Origin: Roseitranquillus sp963709765
Lineage (GTDB): Bacteria > Pseudomonadota > Alphaproteobacteria > Rhodobacterales > Rhodobacteraceae
Direction: 5' to 3'
Length of the DNA: 64,000 bases
NCBI GenBank assembly: GCA_963709765.1
Contig: CAVPXL010000001.1
Location: 496,001-560,000 of the forward strand
The position numbers were made by a program, and so were the translations under genes. The notes beneath the pieces were generated by a model. The model did not search any database, was not told where the DNA came from, and worked only from the letters and a program-made list of their open reading frames with translations. Positions 49,859 through 59,332 of the stretch are shown here, piece by piece. Positions within the stretch are counted from its first letter, which is position 1. Each line of letters starts with the position of its first letter.

Positions 49859-50776
49859 CTATTGTTCCCCGGCCCGCTCGCCCAGCGGATCGGCTACCGC
49901 CCGCCACCAGGGATGGCGTTCGCGAAACCCCAGAACCTCGCGGATCCTGGCATTCGAATAGGGGCTCTCGAAACGCCCCATCTCGCGCCGCTGCTCGACG
50001 CCGCTGTACCAGCGCCGCGCGATCTCGCCGCTCGTCAGGTGCACCGACGGCGCGTCGTTGGCCGCGTTGAACACCTGATAGCCCAGCCCGTCGGCCCCGA
50101 GGCACAGATCCACGATCTGGCCGAGATCGCGCGCGTCGATATAGGCGAAGATGTTGCGCCGCCGCACCTCCGGGTCGTCGAAATAACCCGGGAAGTCGCG
50201 CTCGTATTCATGCGGCTCGATCACGTTGTTGATGCGAAGCGCGTAGATGTCCGCCCCGGTGCGCGCCTGGAAGCTGCGCGCGCAGGCCTCGTTCACGACC
50301 TTCGACATGGCGTAGGAATCCTCGGGCACGGTCGGATGCTCCTCGTCCACCGGCAGGTATTCGGGCCGCCGCTCGCCATCGGCGAAGCACACGCCATAGA
50401 CCGTCTCGGACGAGGCGATGACGATCTTGGCGATCCCCATCTTCGTCGCCGCCTCCAGCACGTTGTAGGTGCCCATCGCGTTGACCCGGAACGTCTCCGT
50501 GTCGGGCCGCAGCAGGATCCGCGGCACGGCGGCGAAATGCACCACCGCGTCGAAGGCCGGCACCCCCGTCCCGGGCTCGAGCTCGTCGAACCCCGCATAG
50601 GAGCGCAGCGCGGAAAAGACCTGCCCCGCGTCGGTGATGTCCACGATCAGGTTATCGACCCCCGGATGGTCGAGCGGCACCAGATCCGCGTTCAGCACCC
50701 GGTGCCCCCGCTCCAGCAGATAGGGAATGACATGACGTCCGGCCTTGCCGCTGCCGCCGGTGAAGAAGATCCGCAT
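49859..50776 (-). CDS. NAD-dependent epimerase/dehydratase family protein
   Basis: 305 residues from the ATG at 50776. Extended SDR: cofactor loop FFTGGSGKAG at residues 4-13, VVHFAAVPR, catalytic Ser in SSETVYG and YAMSK (Tyr, Lys). Probably acts on nucleotide sugars or a related substrate. The in-frame extension upstream to 50911 overlaps the divergent hydrolase start and is not used. Confidence 0.9.
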   Translation of the reverse strand: MRIFFTGGSGKAGRHVIPYLLERGHRVLNADLVPLDHPGVDNLIVDITDAGQVFSALRSYAGFDELEPGTGVPAFDAVVHFAAVPRILLRPDTETFRVNAMGTYNVLEAATKMGIAKIVIASSETVYGVCFADGERRPEYLPVDEEHPTVPEDSYAMSKVVNEACARSFQARTGADIYALRINNVIEPHEYERDFPGYFDDPEVRRRNIFAYIDARDLGQIVDLCLGADGLGYQVFNAANDAPSVHLTSGEIARRWYSGVEQRREMGRFESPYSNARIREVLGFRERHPWWRAVADPLGERAGEQ

Positions 50777-50909
50777 GGGGATGGCCCTCCGCTCGTTTCG
50801 GGCACGATCCCGCCTTGGACGGCGACGAATTGCAAGGGGCGCGACAACCGGTCTTGTCTCGCCCCCTGCGACGACGCAGGTTGCGCGCAACAACCCCAGG
50901 GAGGAAAAC

Positions 50910-52206
50910 ATGAGAAACCTGACACTCGCAGCGGTCCTCGCGCTTGACAGCCACGCCGCTGTTGGCCGAGAATCGCATCGACACGATTCGCCCCGACGCG
51001 CCCGAACTGGCCCCCTACGGCGATCACGCCGTGGGCGTGCGCACCATGACCTTCACCGATCCCGGCCGCGTCGACATCGTCAACACCGACGCCGAGTCCG
51101 AGCCGCCCACCTACGACCGCCCGCTGACCGTCGAGGTCTGGTACCCGGCCGCCGAGGGCACCGAACAGGGCGGGACCTACACCGCGCTGCTGCGCGACGG
51201 CGAGACCGAGGTGGAGCTTCAGGGCCGCGCCGCCCGCGACGCCGCCCCCGCCGAGGGCACGTTCCCGCTGGTGATCATCTCGCACGGCTATCCCGGCAAC
51301 CGCTTCCTGATGAGCCATCTGGGCGAGAACCTCGCCTCCAAGGGCTATGTCACGGTCTCGATCGACCACACCGACAGCATGTATCAGGACATGGGCGTCT
51401 TTCCCTCGACGCTCGTCAACCGTCCCGTCGACCAGGCCTTCGTCGTCGAGAGCATGGCCACTCTCGACGACGAGATCGGCGCCATCACCGACGCCGACAA
51501 TACCGGCGTGATCGGCTATTCGATGGGCGGCTACGGCGCGCTGATCTTCGGCGGCGCCGGCCTCAGCCAGACCGCGATCGACCGCACCGAGCCCGCCCAT
51601 TACAACGCCCCTCAGGGTCTCCTGGCGCGCAACCAGGCCGGCAGCCCCGAGCACCAGGAGCTGGTCGACGAGCGCGTCAAGGCGATCATCGCCATCGGCC
51701 CGTGGGGTCGCAACCGCGACTTCTGGGACGCCGAAGGCCTCGCGGGCATCGAAAAGCCGCTGATGATCGTTGCCGGCGGTCAGGACGACGTCTCCGAATA
51801 CCCCTACATCCGCAATATCTTCGAGGAGACCACCGGCACCGACCGCTACCTGCTCACGCTCGAGAGCGCGAACCACAACGCCGCCGCCCCGATGCCCGCC
51901 CCGGCCGAAAGCTACGCCGTGTCCGAAAAGCTCGGCTGGGCCCCGTTCGAGCATTACGCCGACGCGGTCTGGGACACGACGCGGATGAACAACATCCTGC
52001 AGCACTTCGCGACCGCCTTCCTCGACCTGCACCTCAAGGGCGACAGCGCGAAGGCCGACTATCTCGACCTGGTCGAGGTGGCCGAGGGCGGCGTCTGGGC
52101 GATGAACGACGACGACCAGCCCGCCGAGGGCCACACCTACTGGAAGGGCTTCCCCAACCGCACCGCCAAGGGCCTGCGGATGGAACACCTGCCCGCCGGC
52201 GAGTGA
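50910..52206 (+). CDS. Secreted alpha/beta hydrolase, dienelactone-hydrolase/acetylhydrolase-like (frameshift as given)
   Basis: An ATG at 50910, with GGGAGGA before it, begins a signal peptide MRNLTLAAVLAL. One extra base near 50943 shifts the frame; without it the peptide continues TATPLLAEN, a good signal-peptidase site. The mature part has the nucleophile GYSMGGYG, an FPLVIISHGYPGN oxyanion region and an NHNAA His near the C-terminus. Restored length 431. Predicted periplasmic or secreted esterase/PAF-acetylhydrolase-like enzyme; substrate unknown. Confidence 0.85.
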
Positions 52207-52227
52207 CCGCCCCCCGCTGATCCCGAC

Positions 52228-52256
52228 CCGGCCGGCGCCCTTCCCGCGCCGGCCGG
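52228..52256 (+). terminator. Terminator-like hairpin after the secreted hydrolase
   Basis: A perfect 11-bp stem CCGGCCGGCGC/GCGCCGGCCGG with a 7-base loop 21 bases after the stop. No T-tract. Confidence 0.55.
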
Positions 52257-52616
52257 CCCCGCCGGACCGCTGCCGCACGCCAAAGCCGACCGGCCCTCCC
52301 CCCCCCCGTCACGCCTTGCGCACAGCCGCTCGGCCTCGGGGCCAGTCCGGCGGACCCTCCGGCCGACCCTCCGTCCGCCCTGCAACACACCGGTCGCGCG
52401 GCACTTTCCGGTGATCCGGCCCGTGACCGGCCACGCTCCCCGCGCCCGGCAAGGCGGCCCGTTCATCCGTCACGCCCCTCCACGGCCCGGCCCTGCCCGC
52501 GCCCCCGCGACATCGCCATCCGGGCCCTGCGGCACACGCGCCACTATCGGCGGCGCGCGCGCCGGCCGCCGGTCTCCGCCTTGGCCCGACCCGGCATCCG
52601 CGATAGCGTCCGGCCC
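52257..52616. other. GC-rich spacer with C10 run
   Basis: About 360 bases between the hydrolase terminator and the membrane-protein start. It includes a run of ten C at 52298-52307. Nothing else is supported. Confidence 0.6.
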
Positions 52617-53465
52617 ATGGAGATGCTCGCCCTGATCGTCGGCCTGGCGCTGCTCGTCACCGTCACGTTCGACTTCCTCTTCACCACCATCGGTGCCGAC
52701 ACCCACACCCTGATCAGCATCCGGGTGAGCCGGATGATCTTCGCCGTCTTCCGCCTCTGCGTGCGCCATGTCAGTGCCCGCTGGCCGCACCAGATGGTCG
52801 GCCCGCTGACCATGGCCGGCCTCGCGGGGTTCTGGATCTTCGGCCTCTCGGTCGGCTGGACGCTGGTCTTCCAGGCCTTCGACAACGCCGTCAGCGCCAC
52901 GTCGGACTGGCAGGGCATCGGCTTCTGGGACAAGTATGCCCATGTCGGGCATCTGCTGTCGACGCTCGGCCCGGGGCCGACCGCGCCGGGCGACACCGCC
53001 TGGTACGTCATCGGGGCCTTCGTCGCGGTCGAGGGCATGGTGATCCTCACCCTCTCCGTCAGCTTCATCCTGTCGACCACCCAGACCGTGAATGCCGGGC
53101 GCGCCTTCGTGATCCTCGTCAACGCCACCGACGCCGCCGCCACGGGCCGTTTCGAGATGCTGGCCCCGCCGCTCGCGACCCTCGTTTCCAGCCTGAACTC
53201 GTCGCCCTTCGCGCTCTTCTACTCGGCCATCGACCCGATGCGCTCGCTGCCGACCCGGCTCGTCGCCTTCGCCGAAACGGCCGCCGGGGGCCCCGACTTC
53301 CGCCGCTACCGCGACCTCCTGGCCGACCTGCCGGGCTTTGCCCGGGCAGGCGACAGCGACACCGGCGCCGAACTCGACGACGCGGCCTTCCTCGGCCGCC
53401 TGCGCGACTGGGCCGCCGACTACCAGCTCCACCCCGCCGACCAGATCGAGGCGGCCGGCATCTGA
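52617..53465 (+). CDS. Membrane protein with channel-like topology
   Basis: 282 residues from the ATG at 52617. Helices near residues 3-22 (MLALIVGLALLVTVTFDFLF), 60-84, and then a pore-loop-like region (YAHVGHLLSTLGPGPTAPGDTAWYVIGAFVAVEGMVILTLSVSFIL) that resembles the P-loop plus inner helix of two-helix K+ channels but lacks the TVGYG filter. The rest is a cytoplasmic helical domain. Function not proven. Confidence 0.65.
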   Translation: MEMLALIVGLALLVTVTFDFLFTTIGADTHTLISIRVSRMIFAVFRLCVRHVSARWPHQMVGPLTMAGLAGFWIFGLSVGWTLVFQAFDNAVSATSDWQGIGFWDKYAHVGHLLSTLGPGPTAPGDTAWYVIGAFVAVEGMVILTLSVSFILSTTQTVNAGRAFVILVNATDAAATGRFEMLAPPLATLVSSLNSSPFALFYSAIDPMRSLPTRLVAFAETAAGGPDFRRYRDLLADLPGFARAGDSDTGAELDDAAFLGRLRDWAADYQLHPADQIEAAGI

Positions 53466-53484
53466 TCCGGGGCCGCGCGCCCGG

Positions 53485-53632
53485 CCCGCGCAACCCGCGC
53501 CCGGTTCACGCCCGCGCCCCCCGCGCCTTGTCCGCGCCCGCGCCACCCGCGCCCGGTCCACCCCCGCGCAACCCGCGCCCGGTCCACCCCCGCGCAACCC
53601 GCGCCTTGTCCGCGCCCGCGCCCCCGCGCGCG
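53485..53632. repeat. Imperfect tandem repeat, unit about 26 bp
   Basis: Five or so copies of a unit resembling CGCGCAACCCGCGCCCGGTC plus CACCC, varying at the second half (CCTTGTCCGCGCC versus CCGGTCCACCC). It follows the stop of the membrane protein by about 20 bases. The rest of the spacer to 53886 has no gene. Confidence 0.7.
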
Positions 53633-53886
53633 CCGACAGAACCGCGACCGCCGCCCGATCGGCCGCCGCCGCTGGAGCGGAGGCAATTGTCCGGACCATG
53701 CTCCGCTCGGCAGACGACGTGGCTCACCGCCCGCACCGGACACGCCCGCCGCTTTCCGGTCGCGGCCCGGCCCGGCGAGCGCGCGGGGAAGAATGCCGCA
53801 TGCCGGCCGGCCAGACCGCTTCACCTGCCCGCAGGATCGGACGCCCGGGTCGCAACCCGGGCCTCCATCCCGCGCACCTGTCGCGA

Positions 53887-54585
53887 TCAGGCGTTGCGGC
53901 GCTTGCGCATCGCGCCGAGCGCGCCGAGACCGCCGACGAGCAGAAGGCCCGCTGCGGGAACCGGCACCGGCGAGGTCACGTCCATGGCCGCGACGTAGTA
54001 CTGCTCGTTTTCATAGGCGAAGTAGAGCTCCTGACCCTTCTCGACCCGGAGCGGCGCACCGAACATGTAGAACCCGCTGTTGCTGGCCTGATCGTACTCG
54101 ATCAGCTGGCCGAGCGACCAGCTCGTGCCGTCCAGCGAGTAGGCGAACTGATCGTTCTGGCCGAGGGCGTCGTCGGGGTGGTTCTCCCCGCTGAAGCCGA
54201 CGCCATTCACGAGCAGCGTTTCCATCCAGGAAAGGCCGAGAATCTCGCCGTCCTGAAGGTTGTCGTCGTCCGCACCCGACGCGCACTCGTTGGCACCGGC
54301 ATTCTGCGACGGCGCGCCCAGCGTCTTGCAGACGCCGATACCGGCCTCCCTGAAGTCGCCGTAGGCGACGTAGGCGGAACCCGTGATGCCGCTCGCCTGG
54401 CTGCCGGTGTAGCCGTTCGCCGTCGTCGCGACGGGAACGTAGACCGACGGGCCCAGAACCAGAGGGTCGCCACCGGTTTCGCCGCTGACGTTGTCGATAT
54501 GGTCGATGAAGTCGAGCACGGTCGCGTTCGCGATCGAAGCCGACACACAGAAGATGGCCGTAAGAGCCGCGTTTCTCAAAAGCAT
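53887..54585 (-). CDS. Secreted VPLPA-CTERM-type protein
   Basis: 232 residues. Signal peptide (NAALTAIFCVSASIANA), a beta-rich domain of ~170 residues (GDFREAGIGVCKTLGAP, WSLGQLIEYDQASNSGF), then VPVPAAGLLLVGGLGALGAM followed by Arg/Lys, the VPLPA-type sorting tail (motif, helix, basic cluster). Such tails are handled by an exosortase-type system and the protein is likely surface-attached or released. The Cys pair around residues 84 and 100 may form a disulfide. Domain family not recognised. Confidence 0.85.
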   Translation of the reverse strand: MLLRNAALTAIFCVSASIANATVLDFIDHIDNVSGETGGDPLVLGPSVYVPVATTANGYTGSQASGITGSAYVAYGDFREAGIGVCKTLGAPSQNAGANECASGADDDNLQDGEILGLSWMETLLVNGVGFSGENHPDDALGQNDQFAYSLDGTSWSLGQLIEYDQASNSGFYMFGAPLRVEKGQELYFAYENEQYYVAAMDVTSPVPVPAAGLLLVGGLGALGAMRKRRNA

Positions 54586-54784
54586 ACTGTTATCCTCGTT
54601 AAGCGTGGTCCTGACAGTTTAAGGCAAGTCCGCCGTACGCAGCAGCGAATTCAGGGGCAGCGGGCCCCCAATCGGACGGCAAGGTTAACCTCCCGACGTG
54701 CCAGGCGGCGATCGTCCTTTCCCCGTTGCCGCCCCGTCTCGCCGCTGGTCTAATGCGCGCCACACCAATAAAGCGAGCAGTGCG

Positions 54785-56755
54785 ATGGCCGACGACCTTC
54801 TCTCCGGCGCCTCCGGGCCCGCCTACGACGCCCACTCCATCGAAGTGCTCGAAGGGCTGGAACCGGTCCGCAAGCGCCCCGGCATGTATATCGGCGGCAC
54901 CGACGAGCGCGCGCTGCACCACCTCGTCGCCGAGGTGCTCGACAACGCCATGGACGAGGCCGTCGCCGGGCACGCCAATCGCATCGAGGTGGAGCTTCAT
55001 CAGGACAATTCCGTCACCGTGCGCGACAACGGCCGCGGCATCCCGGTCGACCCGCACCCCAAGTTCCCCGGCAAGTCGGCGCTCGAGGTCATCCTCTGCA
55101 CCCTCCACGCCGGCGGCAAGTTCTCCGGCAAGGCCTACCAGACCTCCGGCGGCCTCCACGGCGTCGGCGTCAGCGTCGTCAACGCGCTCTCCGACACCCT
55201 GCGCGTCGAGGTCGCCCGCGACCGCCGCCTCTGGGCGCAGGACTTCTCGCGCGGCATCCCCCAGGGCCCCATCGCCGAACTCGGCCAGACCCCCAACCGC
55301 CGCGGCACCACCGTCACCTTCCACCCCGACCCGGAGATCTTCGGCCCCCTGCGCTTCCGCCCCGCCCGCCTGTTCCGCATGGCGCGCTCCAAGGCCTACC
55401 TCTTCTCGGGCGTCGAGATCCGCTGGCGCACCCATGTCGCCGAGGACGGCATCCCGATGGAGGCCACCTTCCGCTTCCCCGGCGGCCTCGCCGACTACCT
55501 CTCCGAGACCCTGGGCGAGACGGCTACCTACGCCGAGCGCCCCTTCGCCGGCCGCGTCACCTTCCAGGAGCGGTTCAACGTCCCCGGCTCCGTCGAATGG
55601 GCGATCAACTGGACCCCCTCGCGCGACGGCTTCATCCACTCCTACTGCAACACCGTCCCCACGCCGGAGGGCGGCACCCACGAAAGCGGCTTCTGGGCCG
55701 CCATCCTCAAGGGCATCCGGGCCTATGGCGAGCTCACCTCCAACCGCAAGGCCGCGCAGATCACCCGCGACGACCTCACCGGCACCGGCTGCGCGCTCGT
55801 TTCCTGCTTCATCCGCGAGCCCGAATTCGTCGGCCAGACCAAGGACCGCCTCGCCACCACCGAGGCCGCCCGCCTCGTCGAGGGCGCCGTGCGCGACCAT
55901 TTCGACCACTGGCTCGCCGCCGATACCAAATCCGCCGGCGCCATCCTCGACCACCTGATCCTGCGCGCCGAGGAACGCCTGCGCCGGCGGCAGGAAAAGG
56001 AGACCGCCCGCAAGACCGCCACCAAGAAGCTCCGCCTGCCCGGCAAGCTGGTCGACTGCTCCGCCGCCGCCCGCGCCGGCACCGAGCTCTTCATCGTCGA
56101 GGGCGACAGCGCCGGCGGCTCCGCCAAGATGGCCCGCGACCGCAAGACGCAAGCCCTCCTGCCCCTGCGCGGCAAGATCCTCAACGTGCTGGGCGCCGCC
56201 TCCTCCAAGCTCGGCCAGAACCAGGAGATCTCCGACCTGACGCAGGCGCTGGGCACCGGCATGGGCACCCGCTTCTCGATCGACGACCTGCGCTACGAGA
56301 AGGTCATCATCATGACCGACGCCGACGTCGACGGCGCCCACATCGCCTCGCTCCTGATGACGTTCTTCTTCACCCAGATGCGCCCGCTGATCGACCGCGG
56401 CCACCTCTACCTCGCCTGCCCGCCCCTCTTCCGCCTCACCCAAGGGCCGACCCGCGTCTACGCGCTGGACGAGGCCGAGAAGGACCGCCTGATGGCCGAG
56501 GGCCTCGGCGGCCCCAAGTCCAAGGGCGGGCGCATCGACGTCTCCCGCTTCAAGGGTCTGGGCGAGATGGACGCCAAGGACCTCAAGGACACCACCATGA
56601 ACCCCGCCACCCGCCGCCTGATCCGCGTCACCATCGACGACGAGATCCCCGGCGAGACCGGCGATCTGGTGGAACGGCTGATGGGCAAGAAGCCCGAACT
56701 GCGGTTCCAGTATATCCAGCAGAATGCGAGGTTCGTGGAGGAGTTGGATGTCTAA
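54785..56755 (+). CDS. parE: DNA topoisomerase IV subunit B
   Basis: 656 residues from the ATG at 54785. GHKL ATPase (VEVLDNAMDEAVAG, DNGRGIPVD, GGLHGVGVSVVNALS), transducer domain, TOPRIM with EGDSAGGSAKMARDRKTQALLPLRGKILNV and the DxD of DADVDGAHIASL. C-terminus RFQYIQQNARFVEELDV is the usual ParE end. Decatenates chromosomes with ParC. Read as ParE rather than GyrB by its length and by QEISDLTQALGTGMG. Confidence 0.94.
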   Translation: MADDLLSGASGPAYDAHSIEVLEGLEPVRKRPGMYIGGTDERALHHLVAEVLDNAMDEAVAGHANRIEVELHQDNSVTVRDNGRGIPVDPHPKFPGKSALEVILCTLHAGGKFSGKAYQTSGGLHGVGVSVVNALSDTLRVEVARDRRLWAQDFSRGIPQGPIAELGQTPNRRGTTVTFHPDPEIFGPLRFRPARLFRMARSKAYLFSGVEIRWRTHVAEDGIPMEATFRFPGGLADYLSETLGETATYAERPFAGRVTFQERFNVPGSVEWAINWTPSRDGFIHSYCNTVPTPEGGTHESGFWAAILKGIRAYGELTSNRKAAQITRDDLTGTGCALVSCFIREPEFVGQTKDRLATTEAARLVEGAVRDHFDHWLAADTKSAGAILDHLILRAEERLRRRQEKETARKTATKKLRLPGKLVDCSAAARAGTELFIVEGDSAGGSAKMARDRKTQALLPLRGKILNVLGAASSKLGQNQEISDLTQALGTGMGTRFSIDDLRYEKVIIMTDADVDGAHIASLLMTFFFTQMRPLIDRGHLYLACPPLFRLTQGPTRVYALDEAEKDRLMAEGLGGPKSKGGRIDVSRFKGLGEMDAKDLKDTTMNPATRRLIRVTIDDEIPGETGDLVERLMGKKPELRFQYIQQNARFVEELDV

Positions 56756-57498
56756 ATAGGATCTTCATTGTGCTTTTCGTGTCTGGGTTTCTCTTGACGA
56801 TTGCGTGGGTTCTTGCAGTCATTCTTTTGTTCGTGTTTCAATCTGAGATTGCTTGGATTGAAGCTGGCCCGCTTTCGCTAAACGAGGCCGGCGATTTTTT
56901 TGCCGGGGCATTTGGCCCGCCTGCTATTTTATGGATAATCCTTGGCTTTATCCAACAAGGCCGCGAACTTCGCAATAGTATTGAAACACTGAGACTGCAA
57001 ACCATTGCACTTCATGAGAATGTTCAGCAGCAACAACTTATTGCACGCACAAGTCAGGAACAACTTGAACTTCAGATAGAGGAGTACTCGAATTCCATCG
57101 CCCGGCTTAAGAACTCGATCAGCCAAACTTTGTCATAGCCTATACCGGCAATAACTTCATTGACCTGATAAATCAAGGCCACCGTGGTGCCGTCGAGGTC
57201 GCGCACTTCTTCGAAGTGGTGAACTTAGGCAGTGCCGCAACAAATGTGGAGTTGCATGCAGGCTACGGAAGCCTCGATCCAATTGAGGTTCCAAGCACAA
57301 TTTGGAAAAATAATGAGAACTCGCAGATTCCAGATGAAGTTATTCTCGAACGACACGCATGGAAGCGATATAAAACTGTTTCTTAGCTATCGTAATTCTG
57401 ATGGGCAAGAAAACAATCTCGAGTATATATTCAGGCGCAACAAAGACACCGATCCGAATAGCTTCATCCTTTTATCCGAAGAAGCTGCATATACTTGA
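56748..57498 (+). pseudogene. AT-rich membrane-anchored coiled-coil protein, broken by three indels as given
   Basis: An ATG at 56748, with GGAGGAG before it, overlaps the end of parE by 8 bases. Three homopolymer errors split the frame: A3 at 56754-56756 (one too many), T3 at 57129-57131 (one short), A4 at 57372-57375 (one too many). Restored, 249 residues: two membrane helices (IVLFVSGFLLTIAWVLAVIL and FGPPAILWIILGF), a coiled coil (RNSIETLRLQTIALHENVQQQ to about residue 110), then a soluble domain with FFEVVNLGSAATNVEL and a conserved-looking LEYIFRRNKDTDPNSF tail. Codon composition is far more AT-rich than all neighbours, so it is probably horizontally acquired. A role in defence or membrane stress is only a guess. 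Confidence 0.7.
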
Positions 57499-57911
57499 TC
57501 AATGGGGCGACGGGAAGGTACCCGCAAAAGCACTATGCGCACGGGCGACCAGCCCGGGCGGCGCCCGAGCCTCCCCCCGGGAGGGCGCATTGCAACGCCG
57601 CACACCCGCTCCCTCGTCCTCCGACCTGACGCCATAAACCGCCACACCACAGCCGCCCCGACACCGCCCCCCCGAGGCTCGGCCGCCGCCCTCCGCACTT
57701 CCCCGCGCCCGTCCGGGGCCATCCTCGCGGATGTCCCGTTCGACCCTTCGGATCGTCCCCCGGACGATCCGATCCGGCCAAGGGCCGGACCGGCCCGAAC
57801 CCCCATCCCGCCGCCACGAACGCAACGCGCATCTGCACAGGGGGTGTACAGGCGTATGCACGCCTGGCGTCACCCATTGTCGCGCCGCCGTCCTTGGGCC
57901 AGAAGGGCGCC
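57499..57911. other. Spacer with strong palindromes
   Basis: No gene supported in 413 bases. Contains a perfect 10-bp hairpin (57749-57758 with 57762-57771, loop CCC) directly followed by a 6-bp hairpin (57774-57779 with 57783-57788). The AT-rich composition of the preceding gene ends at about 57500. Confidence 0.6.
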
Positions 57912-58352
57912 ATGACGCACCTGCCCCACGCCCTCATCATGCTCGCCGCCGGGATCGGGATCCCGGTCCTCGCCGCCCTCAACGCGCAGCTCGGCACCCG
58001 CCTCGGTTCTCCCGCGATGGCCGCCACGCTGTTGTTCGTGGTGGCTTTTTCCTGCGCCGCGCTGACCGTCCTGATCACCGGCACGGCGGCGCTGCCAAGG
58101 GCGCTCGCGCAGCCGCGCCACCTCTACCTGGCCGGCACGCTCGTCGCCTTCTACGTGATCTCGATCACCTACGTCGCCCCCACCTTCGGGATCGGCAACG
58201 CGATCTTCTTCGTCCTCCTGGGACAGCTCCTGAGTGCTGGAATCATTGACCATTTCGGGCTCATGGGCGCGCGCCCCGCGCCGATCTCCGCGACCCGCGC
58301 CGCCGGCCTCGCCCTGATGGCCGCCGGCCTCCTCCTCACCCAGAAACCCTAG
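57912..58352 (+). CDS. DMT-superfamily small transporter (YdcZ/DUF606-type)
   Basis: 146 residues, five predicted helices. Starts MTHLPHALIMLAAGIGIPVLAALNAQLGTRLGSP, the usual start of the DUF606 family, and continues with FYVISITYVAPTFGIGNAIFFVLLGQLLSAGIIDHFGL. Inner-membrane transporter of unknown substrate. The upstream in-frame Met at 57894 is possible but less like the family. Confidence 0.88.
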   Translation: MTHLPHALIMLAAGIGIPVLAALNAQLGTRLGSPAMAATLLFVVAFSCAALTVLITGTAALPRALAQPRHLYLAGTLVAFYVISITYVAPTFGIGNAIFFVLLGQLLSAGIIDHFGLMGARPAPISATRAAGLALMAAGLLLTQKP

Positions 58353-58440
58353 CACCCGCGCGGGCATCCTCACGCCAACGTGACAAGCCCCCGGCGGCGC
58401 CTGTGCAAGCATGCCGCAAGGGAAAAAGGGGGAGGATGCG

Positions 58441-59079
58441 ATGGATATCCGAGTGCACGCTTGCGCAGCGACGACAGCTCTGGCGGCGGTCTGCGCGGGG
58501 CCGGCGATGGCGGCGTCCCTGTTCGCGGCGACGCTGTCCGGAGGCCAGGAGGTGCCTTCCTCGGGCTCGCCCCACACCGGGACGGCGACGTTCGAGTTGC
58601 TGGGGGCGGGCACCGCAACGCCGAGCCTCGCCTTCGACATGCTGTTCGATCCGGCATTCGACTTCGGTCTCGACGGCAACGTCGGACCGCAGCAGGTGGT
58701 TGGCCTGCACATCCACCGGGCGCCCCGCGACCAGAATGGCAGCGTCGTCTACGGCATCATCTCCCCATCCTCCGAGGTCCTCGGCTTCAGCGACGTCGTG
58801 TTTTCCGCCACGGCGGACGGCGCCACCCGGATCACCGGCGAGTGGGACGCGGACGAGGGGCTCGGCGGCCTCACCTTCAGCGACTTCGCCGCGATCTTCG
58901 ACGACACGGCGCCAGGAACGGACACGCCGTTCTACGTCAACCTCCACACCACCGATTTCCCCGGCGGCGAGATCCGGGGTCAGATCGTGGCGGCCCCCTC
59001 TCCGGTCCCGCTGCCGGCGACACTGCCGATGCTGGCGGGCGGCGTCCTGCTCCTCGCGCTGCGACGGCGCGCAGGGTAA
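58441..59079 (+). CDS. Secreted CHRD-domain protein with VPLPA-CTERM tail
   Basis: 212 residues from the ATG at 58441, with GGGGGAGGA about 8 bases upstream. Signal peptide ending AMAAS; CHRD-like domain (FAATLSGGQEVPSSGSPHTGTATFEL, then GLHIHRAP and NLHTTDFPGGEIRGQI); C-terminal VPLPATLPMLAGGVLLLAL and RRR. The CHRD fold occurs in extracellular proteins of poorly known function. Probably exported and sorted by the exosortase-type route. Confidence 0.9.
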   Translation: MDIRVHACAATTALAAVCAGPAMAASLFAATLSGGQEVPSSGSPHTGTATFELLGAGTATPSLAFDMLFDPAFDFGLDGNVGPQQVVGLHIHRAPRDQNGSVVYGIISPSSEVLGFSDVVFSATADGATRITGEWDADEGLGGLTFSDFAAIFDDTAPGTDTPFYVNLHTTDFPGGEIRGQIVAAPSPVPLPATLPMLAGGVLLLALRRRAG

Positions 59080-59238
59080 CGGGGCCGGACCCGGCCCGCA
59101 CCGTGTTCCCCTGCCGTCCGCGCGACGGCGGCCGGCGCGGCCCGCTCCCGGCGTTTCGCAGCGAAACACTCAGGCACCCGATCGCGCGCGCGGCAGCCGG
59201 AACATCCGCGGAACACCGGGCCGGCCGGTGATCTGCGA

Positions 59239-59288
59239 AACTTTCAAGTTCTTGCAAAAGCGGCCTTCGAGACTTGCAACAACTTGAA
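59239..59288. repeat. Long inverted repeat
   Basis: Arms 59239-59255 and 59272-59288 (CTTTCAAGTT-C-TTGCAA against TTGCAA-C-AACTTGAAAG) pair over 16 of 17 positions with a 16-base loop. Lies in the spacer of the CHRD gene and the convergent cytochrome gene. Confidence 0.55.
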
Positions 59289-59291
59289 AGA

Positions 59292-59324
59292 ATCCGCCCC
59301 GCCGGACGTAAACTCCGGGCGGGG
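59292..59324 (-). terminator. Terminator of the cytochrome c gene at 59333
   Basis: On the minus strand CGCCCCGCCCGGA and TCCGGCGGGGCG form a GC-rich stem with one bulge, 9 bases after the stop, followed by GGATTCTTTC. Confidence 0.55.
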
Positions 59325-59332
59325 CGCAACGG

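Noticed and set aside
48647..50947. Very long plus-strand frame
   Set aside because: Random GC-rich composition; covers the minus-strand epimerase gene in its second half.
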